Shown here: piece after piece, positions 15,561 through 25,184 of the stretch
How positions within the stretch are numbered: the stretch's first letter is position 1
Layout of the letters: each line of letters starts with the position of its first letter
Assembly (NCBI GenBank): GCA_020347665.1
Contig: CP070737.1
Coordinates: 994,311-1,049,334, forward strand
Length of the DNA stretch: 55,024 nucleotides
Direction: 5' to 3'
Source of the DNA: Nitrospiraceae bacterium
Lineage (GTDB): Bacteria; Nitrospirota; Thermodesulfovibrionia; Thermodesulfovibrionales; UBA6898
Notes under the pieces: generated by a model
Seen by the model: only the letters and a program-made list of their open reading frames with translations
Told to the model about the DNA's origin: nothing
Database searches by the model: none
Translations under genes and position numbers: made by a program

Positions 15561-17567
15561 CTACAGCAACGGCACGATCAGCAGAGCAACGATGTTAATG
15601 ACCTTGATCATCGGATTGATCGCAGGACCTGCTGTATCCTTATATGGATCACCAACCGTGTCGCCGGTAACCGCGGCCTTGTGAGCATCAGAGCCCTTGC
15701 CGCCGAGGTTGCCGTCTTCAATATATTTCTTGGCATTATCCCACGCGCCGCCGCCTGATGTCATGGCAATGGCCTGGAAAAGACCGGTAACAATAGCACC
15801 GATGAGCAGTCCGCCCAGTGCCTCAGGCCCAAGCAGCTTGCCGACGAGAATCGGGAGAACTACCGGGATCAGGGCCGGGACCATCATCTGTTTCAGCGCA
15901 CTCTGGGTAACGATATCAACACAGCTTCCATATTCAGGCTTTCCTGTCCCTTCCATAATGCCGGGGATTTCCTTGAACTGACGTCTGACCTCGTCAACAA
16001 CACCGCCGGCTGCCTTTCCGACAGCCTCCATAAGGAGCGCGCTGAAGAAATAGGATGCCAGGCCGCCGATAAAAAGGCCGATGAGCACATTCGGGTTTGA
16101 AAGGTCAAAGGCTATAGTGGTTGCAAAGCTCCTTGAGTACTCTGCAAAGAGCACAAGAGCTGCAAGCGCTGCTGAACCGATGGCATAACCCTTAGTGACA
16201 GCCTTTGTTGTGTTACCAACTGCATCGAGGGGGTCGGTTATTTTCCTGATCTCATCAGGAAGTTCTGCCATCTCAGCGATACCGCCGGCATTGTCAGTAA
16301 TCGGGCCGTATGAGTCAATTGCAACGACGATCCCGGTCATTGAGAGCATTGAGACAGCTGACAGGGCTATGCCAAAGAGGCCGCCCAGGCTGTATGCCCA
16401 ATAGATGGCGATCGCGATGACAATAACAGGTAAGCCTGTAGATTTCATGCTTACTGCCAGGCCCTGAATAACGTTTGTGCCGTCACCGGTGGTGCTGGCC
16501 TGCGCTATTGACTTAACAGGGCCATACATTCCGGTAAAGTACTCGGTTATTACAACGATAAGTCCTGTAAGAAGAACCCCTATAAGGGCTGTCGTCCAAA
16601 CAGCTCCGACACTTAAAATATTGCCTGTGCCCTCAAGGCCGACAAACCAGTTGGACACGAAATAGAAACCGACAAGCGCCAGAATGCCGGCGAGTGCAAG
16701 CCCTTTATAAAGGGCGCCCATGATGTATTGTTTCTTTCCGAGCTTAACAGCAAAAGTGCCTATTATCGATGCGATGATCGAAACCCCGCCCAAAAGGAGC
16801 GGGAACTCAACCCATATCAGGTTATCCGGGTATAATGTCTTTGCAAGCAGCATCGCCGCAACAAGGGTCACCGTATATGTCTCATAAAGGTCAGCAGCCA
16901 TTCCTGCGCAGTCACCCACGTTGTCGCCAACGTTGTCGGCTATGACTGCGGGGTTTCTCGGGTCGTCCTCAGGAATTCCTGCCTCAACCTTACCCACGAT
17001 ATCTGCGCCGACGTCAGCAGCCTTTGTGTAGATCCCGCCTGCGATACGCGCGAAGACGCTCATAAGAGAACAACCGAAGCCGAGGCCAACGAGTGCGTGG
17101 AACGCCTGGTCAGGTGCCATATTTGATGCAATGGTATAAAACCCAGCAAGACCCAGAAGGCCCAGGCCCACTACCATGATGCCGGTAACAGAGCCGCCCT
17201 TGAATGCAACGTTCAGAGCTGACTGCATGCCTTTTGATGCCGCCTGCGCAACCCTTACGTTCGCGCTCACTGATACCATCATTCCGTAATAACCGGCAAA
17301 TGCCGAGCCGGCAACGCCGATTACAAAGCCTATCGCTGTCCATGGACCAAGGAATACTCCAAGCAGGATCGTCAATACCACAGCCACGATCGCGACGGTC
17401 CTGTACTCACGTTTGAGAAATGCCCTTGCACCCTCTGCAACAGCGTCAGAGATAGCGATCATCTTCTCGCTGCCTGCATCCTGTTTCTTGACCCAGGCGC
17501 TGGTTACCAGGGCGTATCCAACACCAAGCGCACCGCAGATTAAAGCAAATATTATTATTAAACTCAT
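15561..17567 (-). CDS. hppA: Membrane-bound proton-pumping pyrophosphatase, K+-independent type
   Basis: A 668-residue integral membrane enzyme (about 16 helices) that hydrolyses pyrophosphate and pumps H+ across the membrane. Family motifs are intact: [38 protein letters not shown] and the C-terminal [17 protein letters not shown]. The segment reads [10 protein letters not shown]; Lys in place of Ala after GNTT, with Thr three residues later, marks the K+-independent subfamily, which pumps protons. AAGGAGGGG precedes the start. It is the last gene of the adk-sat-apr-qmo run and is followed by a terminator. Here it would drain the PPi made by Sat, pulling sulfate activation forward while recovering energy. 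Confidence 0.95.
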   Translation of the reverse strand: MSLIIIFALICGALGVGYALVTSAWVKKQDAGSEKMIAISDAVAEGARAFLKREYRTVAIVAVVLTILLGVFLGPWTAIGFVIGVAGSAFAGYYGMMVSVSANVRVAQAASKGMQSALNVAFKGGSVTGIMVVGLGLLGLAGFYTIASNMAPDQAFHALVGLGFGCSLMSVFARIAGGIYTKAADVGADIVGKVEAGIPEDDPRNPAVIADNVGDNVGDCAGMAADLYETYTVTLVAAMLLAKTLYPDNLIWVEFPLLLGGVSIIASIIGTFAVKLGKKQYIMGALYKGLALAGILALVGFYFVSNWFVGLEGTGNILSVGAVWTTALIGVLLTGLIVVITEYFTGMYGPVKSIAQASTTGDGTNVIQGLAVSMKSTGLPVIVIAIAIYWAYSLGGLFGIALSAVSMLSMTGIVVAIDSYGPITDNAGGIAEMAELPDEIRKITDPLDAVGNTTKAVTKGYAIGSAALAALVLFAEYSRSFATTIAFDLSNPNVLIGLFIGGLASYFFSALLMEAVGKAAGGVVDEVRRQFKEIPGIMEGTGKPEYGSCVDIVTQSALKQMMVPALIPVVLPILVGKLLGPEALGGLLIGAIVTGLFQAIAMTSGGGAWDNAKKYIEDGNLGGKGSDAHKAAVTGDTVGDPYKDTAGPAINPMIKVINIVALLIVPLL

Positions 17568-17669
17568 TCAGTCCCCTCCTTAAAGAAATGTTTAGTTACC
17601 GTGTTCACTAATAGCAGATACGTCTTCTGCTTCACCTCCTTTATATCGGTACTCACAGCTATATAGTCC

Positions 17670-18113
17670 TTATCCAGGATATTTATCAGAAATATAATCT
17701 TTCAGATAATGGTTCTCTGCCCGAAGATCTGTCACCTGAGCCTTTACAACATCCCTGATCGAAAGCATCGCAACCAGTTCGTTGTTCTCGAAGACCGGAA
17801 GATGCCTGATCCTGTTTTTTATCATAATGGTCGTAACATAACAGAGATCATCCCCAGGTTCGACAATGAGCATGTTTGCCGTCATGAAATCAGATACCTT
17901 AATATCCTTAAAAAGCACATTGCCTTTCCGGGTCCAGCTTTTCAGGACATCCCGTTCAGTAAAGAGGCCGACCGGTTTTTCCCCATCAACAACAATAACA
18001 GCCCCAATCTCATTCTCCACCAGCTGCGTAATGGCATCTGCGACAGACCTGTCTTTATCTATAGAGATTATATCTCTACGGGCTTCACCTATTATTTCCT
18101 TAACTGTTGCCAT
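17670..18113 (-). CDS. Two-CBS-domain protein
   Basis: A 147-residue cytoplasmic protein consisting of a pair of CBS domains (about 8-65 and 75-130), a Bateman module. Such modules bind adenine nucleotides (AMP, ADP, ATP, SAM) and usually regulate a partner. Typical segments are ADAITQLVENEIGAVIVVDGEKPVGLFTERDVL and IRHLPVFENNELVAMLSIRDVV. The ATG at 18113 is used because the longer frame begins at a TTG overlapping AAAGGAG. It sits between qmoC (40 bases upstream) and hppA (102 bases downstream). Sensing AMP or energy charge for the APS pathway is an attractive inference from position only. Confidence 0.85.
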   Translation of the reverse strand: MATVKEIIGEARRDIISIDKDRSVADAITQLVENEIGAVIVVDGEKPVGLFTERDVLKSWTRKGNVLFKDIKVSDFMTANMLIVEPGDDLCYVTTIMIKNRIRHLPVFENNELVAMLSIRDVVKAQVTDLRAENHYLKDYISDKYPG

Positions 18114-18153
18114 ACGGTAAAACAACTCCTTTCATCAGATACTCACTATCTGA

Positions 18154-19302
18154 TTAAAATTTCTTGTCCTCCCTGCCAGAGTATTTTGAAAATACAAGGG
18201 CAGTCATACGGTACACCATATGAGCCATTTTCGAAAACGGCGCATACGCAAAAAGGAATAGCACTGAAACCAGATGTATAAAATAAACAGGATACGCGAG
18301 ATGTGCGATTTCCTTCAATCTCAAAACTTCCGACAGAATGCCCGTGGTTACAATAGTAAGCACAATACAAATAAAAAGCCAGTCATAATAACTGCCGAGG
18401 CCAGCTTTCCCTGCGTTTTTCAGTCTGTTCAGGATCACCAACAGAATGCCGACCAACAGAATGAGCGCACTTACATTCCCCAGTATTTTCATAGGATCAC
18501 TCAAAGGATATGGAGATTCCCAGTGCATGGCGTAAAGGTATACAATCGCCCACGTTGTTGTGATTGCGAGGCCGACAAACCCGAAAAAGACCAGCAGGTG
18601 CGAGAATGATCTGCTTCCTGTCACATCGCAATTCTTAAACCGTTTATGGGTCATGAATTCTACAATTTGATTGACTATGATTATCGGTAACGGCCCCTTT
18701 ACCATCTTTTGCCATTTGTTTGTACTGAATTCCACACCCGCCTTGAGATCATTCCAGTATCTCTTGATCCCGACGACAAAACCGACTGATGCAAAGAGTG
18801 CGGCAAGGATATAGATCGTGTCGATCGCAATCACTGGCATGAATTTCTCAGCATATATAATTTCACCCTCCGGGATCCGCAAATTTCCAAGCAATCCTAT
18901 TACCACAAGCAAGAGGAGTACCGGTGCCGCCAGAGCCAGCAAAAGATATTTAGGATCGCCGACCATCTTTCCGAGAAAACCCGGGAACGCATAATGTTCA
19001 ATACTCATCTTCCTCACTGCACCGAGAACCTCTCCGGGCTTTGCCCCTCTCGGGCAGTACGCAGTACAGTCACTGCAATGGTGGCAGAGCCAGATATCGG
19101 GATTGCCAAACAGTTTGTCCTTCAGACCCCATTGCGCCTGTAACATCTCCTTCCGGGGAAAAGGCTTGTCATCAGGAGTTACATTGCAGACAACCGAACA
19201 GGTTGCGCACTGATAACATTTCTTGAGGGAGTCCCCTCCTCCTGACTTCATTATCTTTTTAACAAAGTCTAAATCCGGTTTAATTACAGTTCCTTCTGCC
19301 AT
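18154..19302 (-). CDS. qmoC: QmoC: quinone-interacting membrane-bound oxidoreductase, membrane subunit
   Basis: A 382-residue fusion of an HdrC-like Fe-S head and an HdrE-like cytochrome b membrane domain, the subunit that takes electrons from menaquinol for APS reduction. Two 4Fe-4S motifs are visible near residues 29-45 (CYQCATCSVVC) and 73-86 (CHHCSDCTAYCPRG). Residues from about 115 on contain six helices with several histidines suited to haem b. The start at 19302 is nine bases after AGGAGG; an ATG two codons earlier is too close. It follows qmoB by 15 bases and precedes the CBS gene. Confidence 0.93.
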   Translation of the reverse strand: MAEGTVIKPDLDFVKKIMKSGGGDSLKKCYQCATCSVVCNVTPDDKPFPRKEMLQAQWGLKDKLFGNPDIWLCHHCSDCTAYCPRGAKPGEVLGAVRKMSIEHYAFPGFLGKMVGDPKYLLLALAAPVLLLLVVIGLLGNLRIPEGEIIYAEKFMPVIAIDTIYILAALFASVGFVVGIKRYWNDLKAGVEFSTNKWQKMVKGPLPIIIVNQIVEFMTHKRFKNCDVTGSRSFSHLLVFFGFVGLAITTTWAIVYLYAMHWESPYPLSDPMKILGNVSALILLVGILLVILNRLKNAGKAGLGSYYDWLFICIVLTIVTTGILSEVLRLKEIAHLAYPVYFIHLVSVLFLFAYAPFSKMAHMVYRMTALVFSKYSGREDKKF

Positions 19303-19317
19303 TATCATGAACCTCCT

Positions 19318-21693
19318 CTAAAAGCCCTTCATGGGGTTAAAGCCTATACCCTCCATGGTTTTCATGAAGCCATTTAAAATCTCGGGAATTTTGTCATATT
19401 CGTCTATGGAAAACTGTACCTGCTGTACCCGTTCCGGTTCAAGCCTCAACTTGTTCAGTGTCTCTGCAACATTCTCCATCCTCCTGTTACAGAGCTCGCT
19501 TCCCTTAACAAAGTGACACTGATAATCATCACCGTATTTGCACCCGACAAGCAGAACACCATCAAAACCCTTCGACATGGCATCTGCAATCCACACGGTA
19601 TTGACGGAACCGAGACATCGTACCGGGATAAACCGAATATCAGCATGATATTTAATTTTATTCTGACCAGCGATATCGAGCGCCGGATATGCATCGTTTT
19701 CACAGACCAGACAGAGAATCCGGTATTTTTCCTCATCCTCGTCCGGAACTTCGATAGCCTTTATCATTGATCCGATCATATCTACATGATAGTTCTTGAA
19801 GGAGATGATCCTTTCAGGACAGGAACCCATGCAGGTTCCGCACCGTCTGCATCGCGTAGGATTTGGTTTTGGCGTGCCTTTTTCGTCATCGTCCAGCGCA
19901 CCGAACGGGCACTCTTCCGTACACCGTTTGCACTGCGTACACCTTTGAAAGAAGAACTCGGGATATGACATGTCACCTGATCTCGGATGTACTGCCATGC
20001 CCTGATTCGAAGCTTCTATACACTGGATCGCCTTGAGTGCAGCGCCGGTTGCGTCCTCAACGCATTCTGCTGTGGTCATGGTCTGCCGTACACAGCCTGC
20101 GCTGTAGATGCCGGTTCTCCGTGTTTCATACGGAAAACAGATATAATTGGAATCTGCATAACCGTCAAACAGTTCCAGGTCTCTGAATTCAGGGCCCTGC
20201 CGGTAGGCAAGATTGATTATCGGTTCAAAGTGTGTCGCAGGCACCATACCGGCGGCAAGCACGACCATATCAACATTGATCGCGATCTTTTCTCCCAGAA
20301 TCGTGTCATCTACTTCAACGGTCAGGTTTTTGTTTGCGTCCTCTGTAATGCTCTTTACTTCACCCCTTGTCAGAAAGAGCCCTTCATCCTCTTGCATGCT
20401 CTTATAGAAATTTTCGTAATGTCCGGGAGTACGCATATGTTTATAGAAAATAAACGCCTTTCCGTCAGAATGATCTTCTCTGACATATTTGGCCTGCTTG
20501 AGGGAAATCATGCTCGTTACTGATGAACAGAACGGAAAGTCACTGTCGTCTCCATTAAGACCAGGGCTCTGTATGAATGCAACTGCTTTTGCCTTCTTAC
20601 CGTCTGACGGCCTCGTGATCTTGCCCTTTGCGGCAATATCTTCCATTTGTACGTTTGTTATGACATTCGGAAATTTCCCATAGCCGAGATGCTCAAATTC
20701 TGAAGGATCAGCAGGTTTCCACCCGGCAGCAACTACAACCGCGCCAAACCGCACTGCGTCAGGATTGGGTGTCATGATATCCTCACAGGGGATATGATCG
20801 CCGGGCAGCTCAACTGGCTCCTCGGGCTTGGCTTCCTCTGCTGCAGTACCTTCTGCAGACTTTTCCCCTCCCTCTCCTTCTTCTTCCTCCTTCTTCTTCG
20901 GCGGCACGTCCCATTTTGATTGTGTGCCGGTCTCCTTAAAGGCCACGTCAAACATACCGGGGGCTCCGCTAATGCGTGCAATCTCCGTATTAAGCTTTAC
21001 TGTTATATTCTGATGCTCGTTCACCGCCTTCATAATATCCTGCACAGGATTTGTTGCAAGCTTGTCATACGGCGATGTCCACGGTATTGATTTGCGAAGC
21101 TTTGTGGCATAACCACCCAGCTCGGGATTTTTTTCAACAATCGTGACCGTGTATCCGGTTTTGGCAGCTTCCAGTCCAGCAGTCATCCCGGTAATTCCTC
21201 CACCGACGACCATGATATCTTTACAGATTTCTTCCTGATACGGGTCCGGAAGCGCGGTCTTCTGTGCCTTAACAATACCCATCCGCAGATAGTCTTCAGC
21301 CAGCATCTGGGTATCATCATTCGGTTGTGTCTCAACCTTTACTTCCTCATTTCCCTGTTCGTCCTTGGTTTTTGTTTCAACCTGCTTGGTCCAGTCATGT
21401 GTCCAGACCACCTGCTCCCGTATATTTGCCCTTTCCACAATAGTGGAGGGTCCGAAATCAAACACGTCATATTTCACCCGTGGCGAACAGGCAGCTATCA
21501 TGACCGTATTGATGCCTTCTGAGGCAATATCGTTATTTATGGTATTGACGCCTTCTTCACCACACATCGCCTTATGAGTCCTGCATATCGGTGCTTTATA
21601 TTCATTCGTTGCAATTCCCGATAGTTTTTCGATATCAAGGCCTTCGCCTATGTCGCACCCTGTACAGATATATACACCAAGTTTATTCTCCAT
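19318..21693 (-). CDS. qmoB: QmoB: HdrA/MvhD-like flavoprotein subunit
   Basis: A 791-residue cytoplasmic subunit of the Qmo complex, which relays electrons between the quinone pool and AprBA. An N-terminal segment (1-150) contains Cys-bearing HdrA-like sequence (CTGCDIGEG, CRTHKAMCG). The FAD domain begins with DIMVVGGGITGMTAGLEAAK near 163. Two 4Fe-4S motifs follow (CTQCKRCTEECPFG and CRRCGTCMGSCPERI), and the C-terminus is an MvhD-like domain (CLVCENDAYPALD, PVRCLGSVN, VGCKYGDDYQCHF). Oddly, an acidic low-complexity stretch (PPKKKEEEEGEGGEKSAEG and on to EEPVE, about residues 265-297) interrupts the flavin domain, probably as a flexible surface loop. It is six bases from qmoA. Confidence 0.93.
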   Translation of the reverse strand: MENKLGVYICTGCDIGEGLDIEKLSGIATNEYKAPICRTHKAMCGEEGVNTINNDIASEGINTVMIAACSPRVKYDVFDFGPSTIVERANIREQVVWTHDWTKQVETKTKDEQGNEEVKVETQPNDDTQMLAEDYLRMGIVKAQKTALPDPYQEEICKDIMVVGGGITGMTAGLEAAKTGYTVTIVEKNPELGGYATKLRKSIPWTSPYDKLATNPVQDIMKAVNEHQNITVKLNTEIARISGAPGMFDVAFKETGTQSKWDVPPKKKEEEEGEGGEKSAEGTAAEEAKPEEPVELPGDHIPCEDIMTPNPDAVRFGAVVVAAGWKPADPSEFEHLGYGKFPNVITNVQMEDIAAKGKITRPSDGKKAKAVAFIQSPGLNGDDSDFPFCSSVTSMISLKQAKYVREDHSDGKAFIFYKHMRTPGHYENFYKSMQEDEGLFLTRGEVKSITEDANKNLTVEVDDTILGEKIAINVDMVVLAAGMVPATHFEPIINLAYRQGPEFRDLELFDGYADSNYICFPYETRRTGIYSAGCVRQTMTTAECVEDATGAALKAIQCIEASNQGMAVHPRSGDMSYPEFFFQRCTQCKRCTEECPFGALDDDEKGTPKPNPTRCRRCGTCMGSCPERIISFKNYHVDMIGSMIKAIEVPDEDEEKYRILCLVCENDAYPALDIAGQNKIKYHADIRFIPVRCLGSVNTVWIADAMSKGFDGVLLVGCKYGDDYQCHFVKGSELCNRRMENVAETLNKLRLEPERVQQVQFSIDEYDKIPEILNGFMKTMEGIGFNPMKGF

Positions 21694-21699
21694 GTCTGC

Positions 21700-22959
21700 T
21701 TACCTCCTCACCAGTGTTTGAATGGCCTTTAATGCGGTGCCTGTAGCAGTCTGTCCTGAAGACATGACATCAGAGGGTTTCTTTACGCATCCTGTAGCCA
21801 GGATTTCACCCGGTACGACAAAGCTGTTTTCATCATATGTTCCTTTCCCGGGTATTTTTTCCGATACGGTAGACGGCTCCATGCCTGTTGCGAGAACAAC
21901 CATGTCAAATGTCTTCTGAATCTTCTTGCCCGAGATTGTATCTTCCGCAGTCACGGTTACATCACCGGTATCAGGATGTTCCTCAAGCTTTGCAACTTTT
22001 CCTTTTACAAAAGAAACATTGGCGTCTTCTTTTACTTTCTTATAGAATTTTTCGTATCGTCCCGGTGTTCGCAAATCTATATAAAATATGGTTGCTTTCG
22101 ACGATTTATTCGCTTCTCTTATATACGTTGCCTGTTTTAATGAAGCCAGACAACAGATGTAAGAACAGAAGGGGAGATGGTTTTCATCTCTCGATCCAGC
22201 GCACTGGACAAAAGCGATATTTCCGACGGCCTTGCCGTCAGACGGCCTTACGATTTTTCCCTGTGTTGGACCATTTACAGCGGCCAGTCGCTCCATCATC
22301 ATATTGGTTATTACATTCCTGACCGAGCCAAAAGAGAGGTTATCAATCTTCCGGGCATCGTAGGGATTCCATCCGGTTGCCCATACAATGGCAGCGGCTT
22401 TCAGGTTGAGTGTTTTCGGTTTCATATCAAGATCTATCGCATCATATTCACATGCATCCTTGCATTTCCTGGCCGTGTCTGTGCCAATTATGGATGGGTC
22501 AAGCACATATCTCTGAGGAAACGACATTTCATACGGCAGATAAGCAGCCTTTCTCTTGTCCATATTAAAATTGAATACATTCGAAATTTCCGCATCACAC
22601 GCCTCTCCACACTTGCCGCAGCAGGTGCAGTTTTCATTAACATAACGGGGATTCTGTTTCAGAGTAACATCAAAATTTCCAGGACTGCCGGAAATCTTCT
22701 CGACTTCCGTCATGGTAAACCACTTAATCTTTTTGTTGTTTTTTATCCTTTGGAAATTGATCTCAAGTCCGCAGGTCGGGGGGCATAATTTCGGGAAGTA
22801 TTTATTGAGCTGTGCAACTCTCCCTCCGAGATAGGGATTTTTCTCAATAATAAATACTTCATGCCCGACTTCCGCTGCTTCAATCGCCGTGGTTAGACCA
22901 CTGATGCCTCCACCAACGACCATAATCGTACCAGAGGTTCCGGTTATTTCATCCGCCAT
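21700..22959 (-). CDS. qmoA: QmoA: HdrA-like flavoprotein subunit
   Basis: A 419-residue cytoplasmic flavoprotein of the Qmo complex. It opens with the FAD-binding motif MVVGGGISGLTTAIEAAEVG (about 14-33). Next come CPPTCGLEINFQRI and one ferredoxin-like cluster (CTCCGKCGEAC), the HdrA block VQCAGSRDENHLPFCSYICC and a C-terminal FAD segment (VPGEILATGCVKKPSDV). Compared with methanogen HdrA it is short, as expected for QmoA. It starts a tightly spaced qmoABC unit, 240 bases after aprA; the intervening DNA has a strong hairpin. Confidence 0.93.
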   Translation of the reverse strand: MADEITGTSGTIMVVGGGISGLTTAIEAAEVGHEVFIIEKNPYLGGRVAQLNKYFPKLCPPTCGLEINFQRIKNNKKIKWFTMTEVEKISGSPGNFDVTLKQNPRYVNENCTCCGKCGEACDAEISNVFNFNMDKRKAAYLPYEMSFPQRYVLDPSIIGTDTARKCKDACEYDAIDLDMKPKTLNLKAAAIVWATGWNPYDARKIDNLSFGSVRNVITNMMMERLAAVNGPTQGKIVRPSDGKAVGNIAFVQCAGSRDENHLPFCSYICCLASLKQATYIREANKSSKATIFYIDLRTPGRYEKFYKKVKEDANVSFVKGKVAKLEEHPDTGDVTVTAEDTISGKKIQKTFDMVVLATGMEPSTVSEKIPGKGTYDENSFVVPGEILATGCVKKPSDVMSSGQTATGTALKAIQTLVRR

Positions 22960-23142
22960 GTCAGTCCTCCATTCTTACGTAAAGTAATAAAATTTACTCA
23001 CTATCAATCAAACCATTATGAATATTCGTTTCAATCTGTTGACTCAGCGGAAAACTTTTTTCTTATCCTTAAGAACATCTCCAATCGTCAAGCACAAATC
23101 TTCCGCTGAATCAACAGCACCTCTTCTCAGTGCTACATGTTA

Positions 23143-23176
23143 GTATGCCCAGGGCCTTTATCAGCCCTGGGCATAC
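23143..23176 (-). other. Stem-loop between aprA and qmoA
   Basis: GTATGCCCAGGGC (23143-23155) pairs perfectly with GCCCTGGGCATAC (23164-23176) over an eight-base loop, 27 bases beyond the aprA stop. No T-run follows on the minus strand, so it more likely stabilises the aprBA message or attenuates read-through into qmoABC than terminates cleanly. Confidence 0.7.
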
Positions 23177-23202
23177 CACATAAATACTCGTGCTGCTCCA
23201 GA

Positions 23203-25152
23203 TTAGTCAGGAATTATCTGGATGTAATCCTTCTTGAATACTGACCACTCACCTTTTTCAGGATCGAACTTGGAGTTAACAAAGCATTTCCAGTTATCCT
23301 CATCGACCTTGTCAAAGTCTGATCTGTAATAGAAGCCAGGATACCGTGACTCTTCTCTGAAGAGAATGTGTCTGAGATGAGATTCAACCGTACCGAGCCT
23401 GTGGTAGTTCTCCCATGCCCTGAGCAGTTCGTGAAGATCGCCTGCAGCCATCTTCTCAGAGTCTTCCCTGAGCATGTCAAGCAGTTCGAATGCCCTCTTG
23501 AGCATTGCTCCGCTGGTTACATAATAGGTTGATACACCAGCGCCGTACTCATCAGTAATCTTCATGAGCCTCTTCTGGAATCCGTTCGGCTTGATGTATT
23601 CCGGATTAAGATCAACAGCCGTTGTCTTTTCATAGTGATCCATGAAGGTCTTTACCGGCTTGTAAACGATATCAGCAAGTTCTTTCGAAGACTGCTTGAT
23701 GGCTGGCTTAAAGTCTTTGTTGTCATTGAAAAACTTAATCATTGACTTGGCGACCATTCTGCCTTCAGCGTGAGAGCCTGACGAGAATTTGTGACCAGAT
23801 GCGCCTGTGCCGTCACCAGCCGTGAACAGGCCCTTTACCGTGGTCATACCCTTATAGCCCCACTTGTATGCATCAGGAACCCAGTCTTCCTCAGGTCCGC
23901 TCACCCAGATACCGCAGCAGCCTGAGTGTGAACCGAGGAGATACGGCTCTGTAGGCATAATTTCCGAGCCAACCTTTTCCGGCTCAATGTTCATGCCGGC
24001 CCAGATACCTGCCTGACCAACTGACATATCAAGAAAATCTTCCCACGCTTCAGCGATCAGGTGCTTTACTTCTTTCGGGGTCATATTGGCTGAAAGCGTT
24101 GAAAGGGCTGTCGGCGTATCCATGAAGATCGGTCCTCTTCCTTCCTTCATCTCTTTCAGCATGAGATGGTTTCTGAGGCAGGAAGCAGGAACCTTTGCAA
24201 GACCATACGGCGGATACTGCTTGAGCATCTCCGCATTCGTTTGCATATAGTTTTCACCAAGGGTGTTGGTCGCCTTAGCCTTAAAGAGCAGGAACCACGC
24301 GCCGACCGGGCCATATCCATCCTTGAAACGAGCTGGTACGAACCGGTTTTCCATCATGGTCATCTCAGCGCCTGCTTCCTGGCAGAGTGTGTATGTTGAT
24401 CCCGCATTCCATACCGGATACCAGCACCGTCCCATACCTTCGCCGGTTGCCCTCGGCCTGAAGACATTAACTGCGCCGCCGCATGCAACAAGCATCGCAT
24501 TGGATTTTATCACATATACTTTGTTCTCCCTGACACTAAAACCGACTGCTCCCGCAATCCTGTTTGGCTCATTTGCATCAAGAAGAAGCTTCACAATGAA
24601 GCACCGCTCGATAATATTGTCTGCACCGAGTGCTGCCTTTCCAGCCTCGGCAACGATTCGTTTGTATGATTCACCATTGATCATGATCTGCCAGCGGCCT
24701 GAACGGACCGGCTTGCCGCCGTCTTTTAAGGGAGAAAGACCTTTTGAACCGTCCTGGCTCTTGCCCTGATCATCAGTCTTCCAGATGGGGAGTCCCCATT
24801 CTTCAAAGAGAAATACCGAACGGTCAACGTGTCTTCCACAGTCAAAGATAAGGTCTTCCCTGACAATACCCATGAGGTCATTTCTGATCATCCTCACATA
24901 ATCGTCAGATGTGTTTTCTCCCAGGTACGTATTGATAGCAGAAAGACCCTGTGCAACAGCACCGCTTCTTTCGAGGGCGGCCTTGTCGCAGAGCAGAATC
25001 TTCGTGTCATCAGATGCCCACTTTTTGATTTCATAGGCGGTCCCACATGCTGCCATTCCACCGCCAACGATCAAAACATCGGTTTCAAGCTCTTCAATAG
25101 CAGGATCTAATGTTGCTGGTAATTCACCAGTTGGCTTGTTTGGTAGTGCCAT
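23203..25152 (-). CDS. aprA: AprA: adenylylsulfate (APS) reductase alpha subunit
   Basis: A 649-residue FAD subunit that reduces APS to sulfite and AMP (reversible in sulfur oxidisers). The flavin motif is VLIVGGGMAACGTAYEI (about 26-42). Other typical segments include CDKAALERSGAVAQGLSAINTY, GRWQIMINGESYKRIVAEA, ARFKDGYGPVGAWFLLFKA, GSHSGCCGIWVSGPEEDW and TAGDGTGASGHKFSSGSHAEGR. Length is as in dissimilatory AprA (about 650). aprB lies 32 bases upstream on the same strand. With Qmo adjacent and no sign of oxidative-pathway aprM, the reductive direction is favoured, though dsr genes would be needed to decide. Confidence 0.97.
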   Translation of the reverse strand: MALPNKPTGELPATLDPAIEELETDVLIVGGGMAACGTAYEIKKWASDDTKILLCDKAALERSGAVAQGLSAINTYLGENTSDDYVRMIRNDLMGIVREDLIFDCGRHVDRSVFLFEEWGLPIWKTDDQGKSQDGSKGLSPLKDGGKPVRSGRWQIMINGESYKRIVAEAGKAALGADNIIERCFIVKLLLDANEPNRIAGAVGFSVRENKVYVIKSNAMLVACGGAVNVFRPRATGEGMGRCWYPVWNAGSTYTLCQEAGAEMTMMENRFVPARFKDGYGPVGAWFLLFKAKATNTLGENYMQTNAEMLKQYPPYGLAKVPASCLRNHLMLKEMKEGRGPIFMDTPTALSTLSANMTPKEVKHLIAEAWEDFLDMSVGQAGIWAGMNIEPEKVGSEIMPTEPYLLGSHSGCCGIWVSGPEEDWVPDAYKWGYKGMTTVKGLFTAGDGTGASGHKFSSGSHAEGRMVAKSMIKFFNDNKDFKPAIKQSSKELADIVYKPVKTFMDHYEKTTAVDLNPEYIKPNGFQKRLMKITDEYGAGVSTYYVTSGAMLKRAFELLDMLREDSEKMAAGDLHELLRAWENYHRLGTVESHLRHILFREESRYPGFYYRSDFDKVDEDNWKCFVNSKFDPEKGEWSVFKKDYIQIIPD

Positions 25153-25184
25153 ACTCTCATCCTCCTGTCTGATTTATAGATTAA

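Noticed and set aside
17568-17640. Possible 22-codon leader peptide starting at GTG and overlapping the hppA start
   Set aside because: The GGAG site directly abuts the GTG with no spacing, and the peptide has no attenuation features.
17709-18281. 190-codon plus-strand frame
   Set aside because: Antisense to the CBS-domain gene and the end of qmoC, both with clear families.
19987-20523. 178-codon plus-strand frame
   Set aside because: Lies wholly within qmoB on the opposite strand; a codon-bias shadow.
22177-22788. 203-codon plus-strand frame
   Set aside because: Antisense to qmoA; no ribosome site or family likeness.
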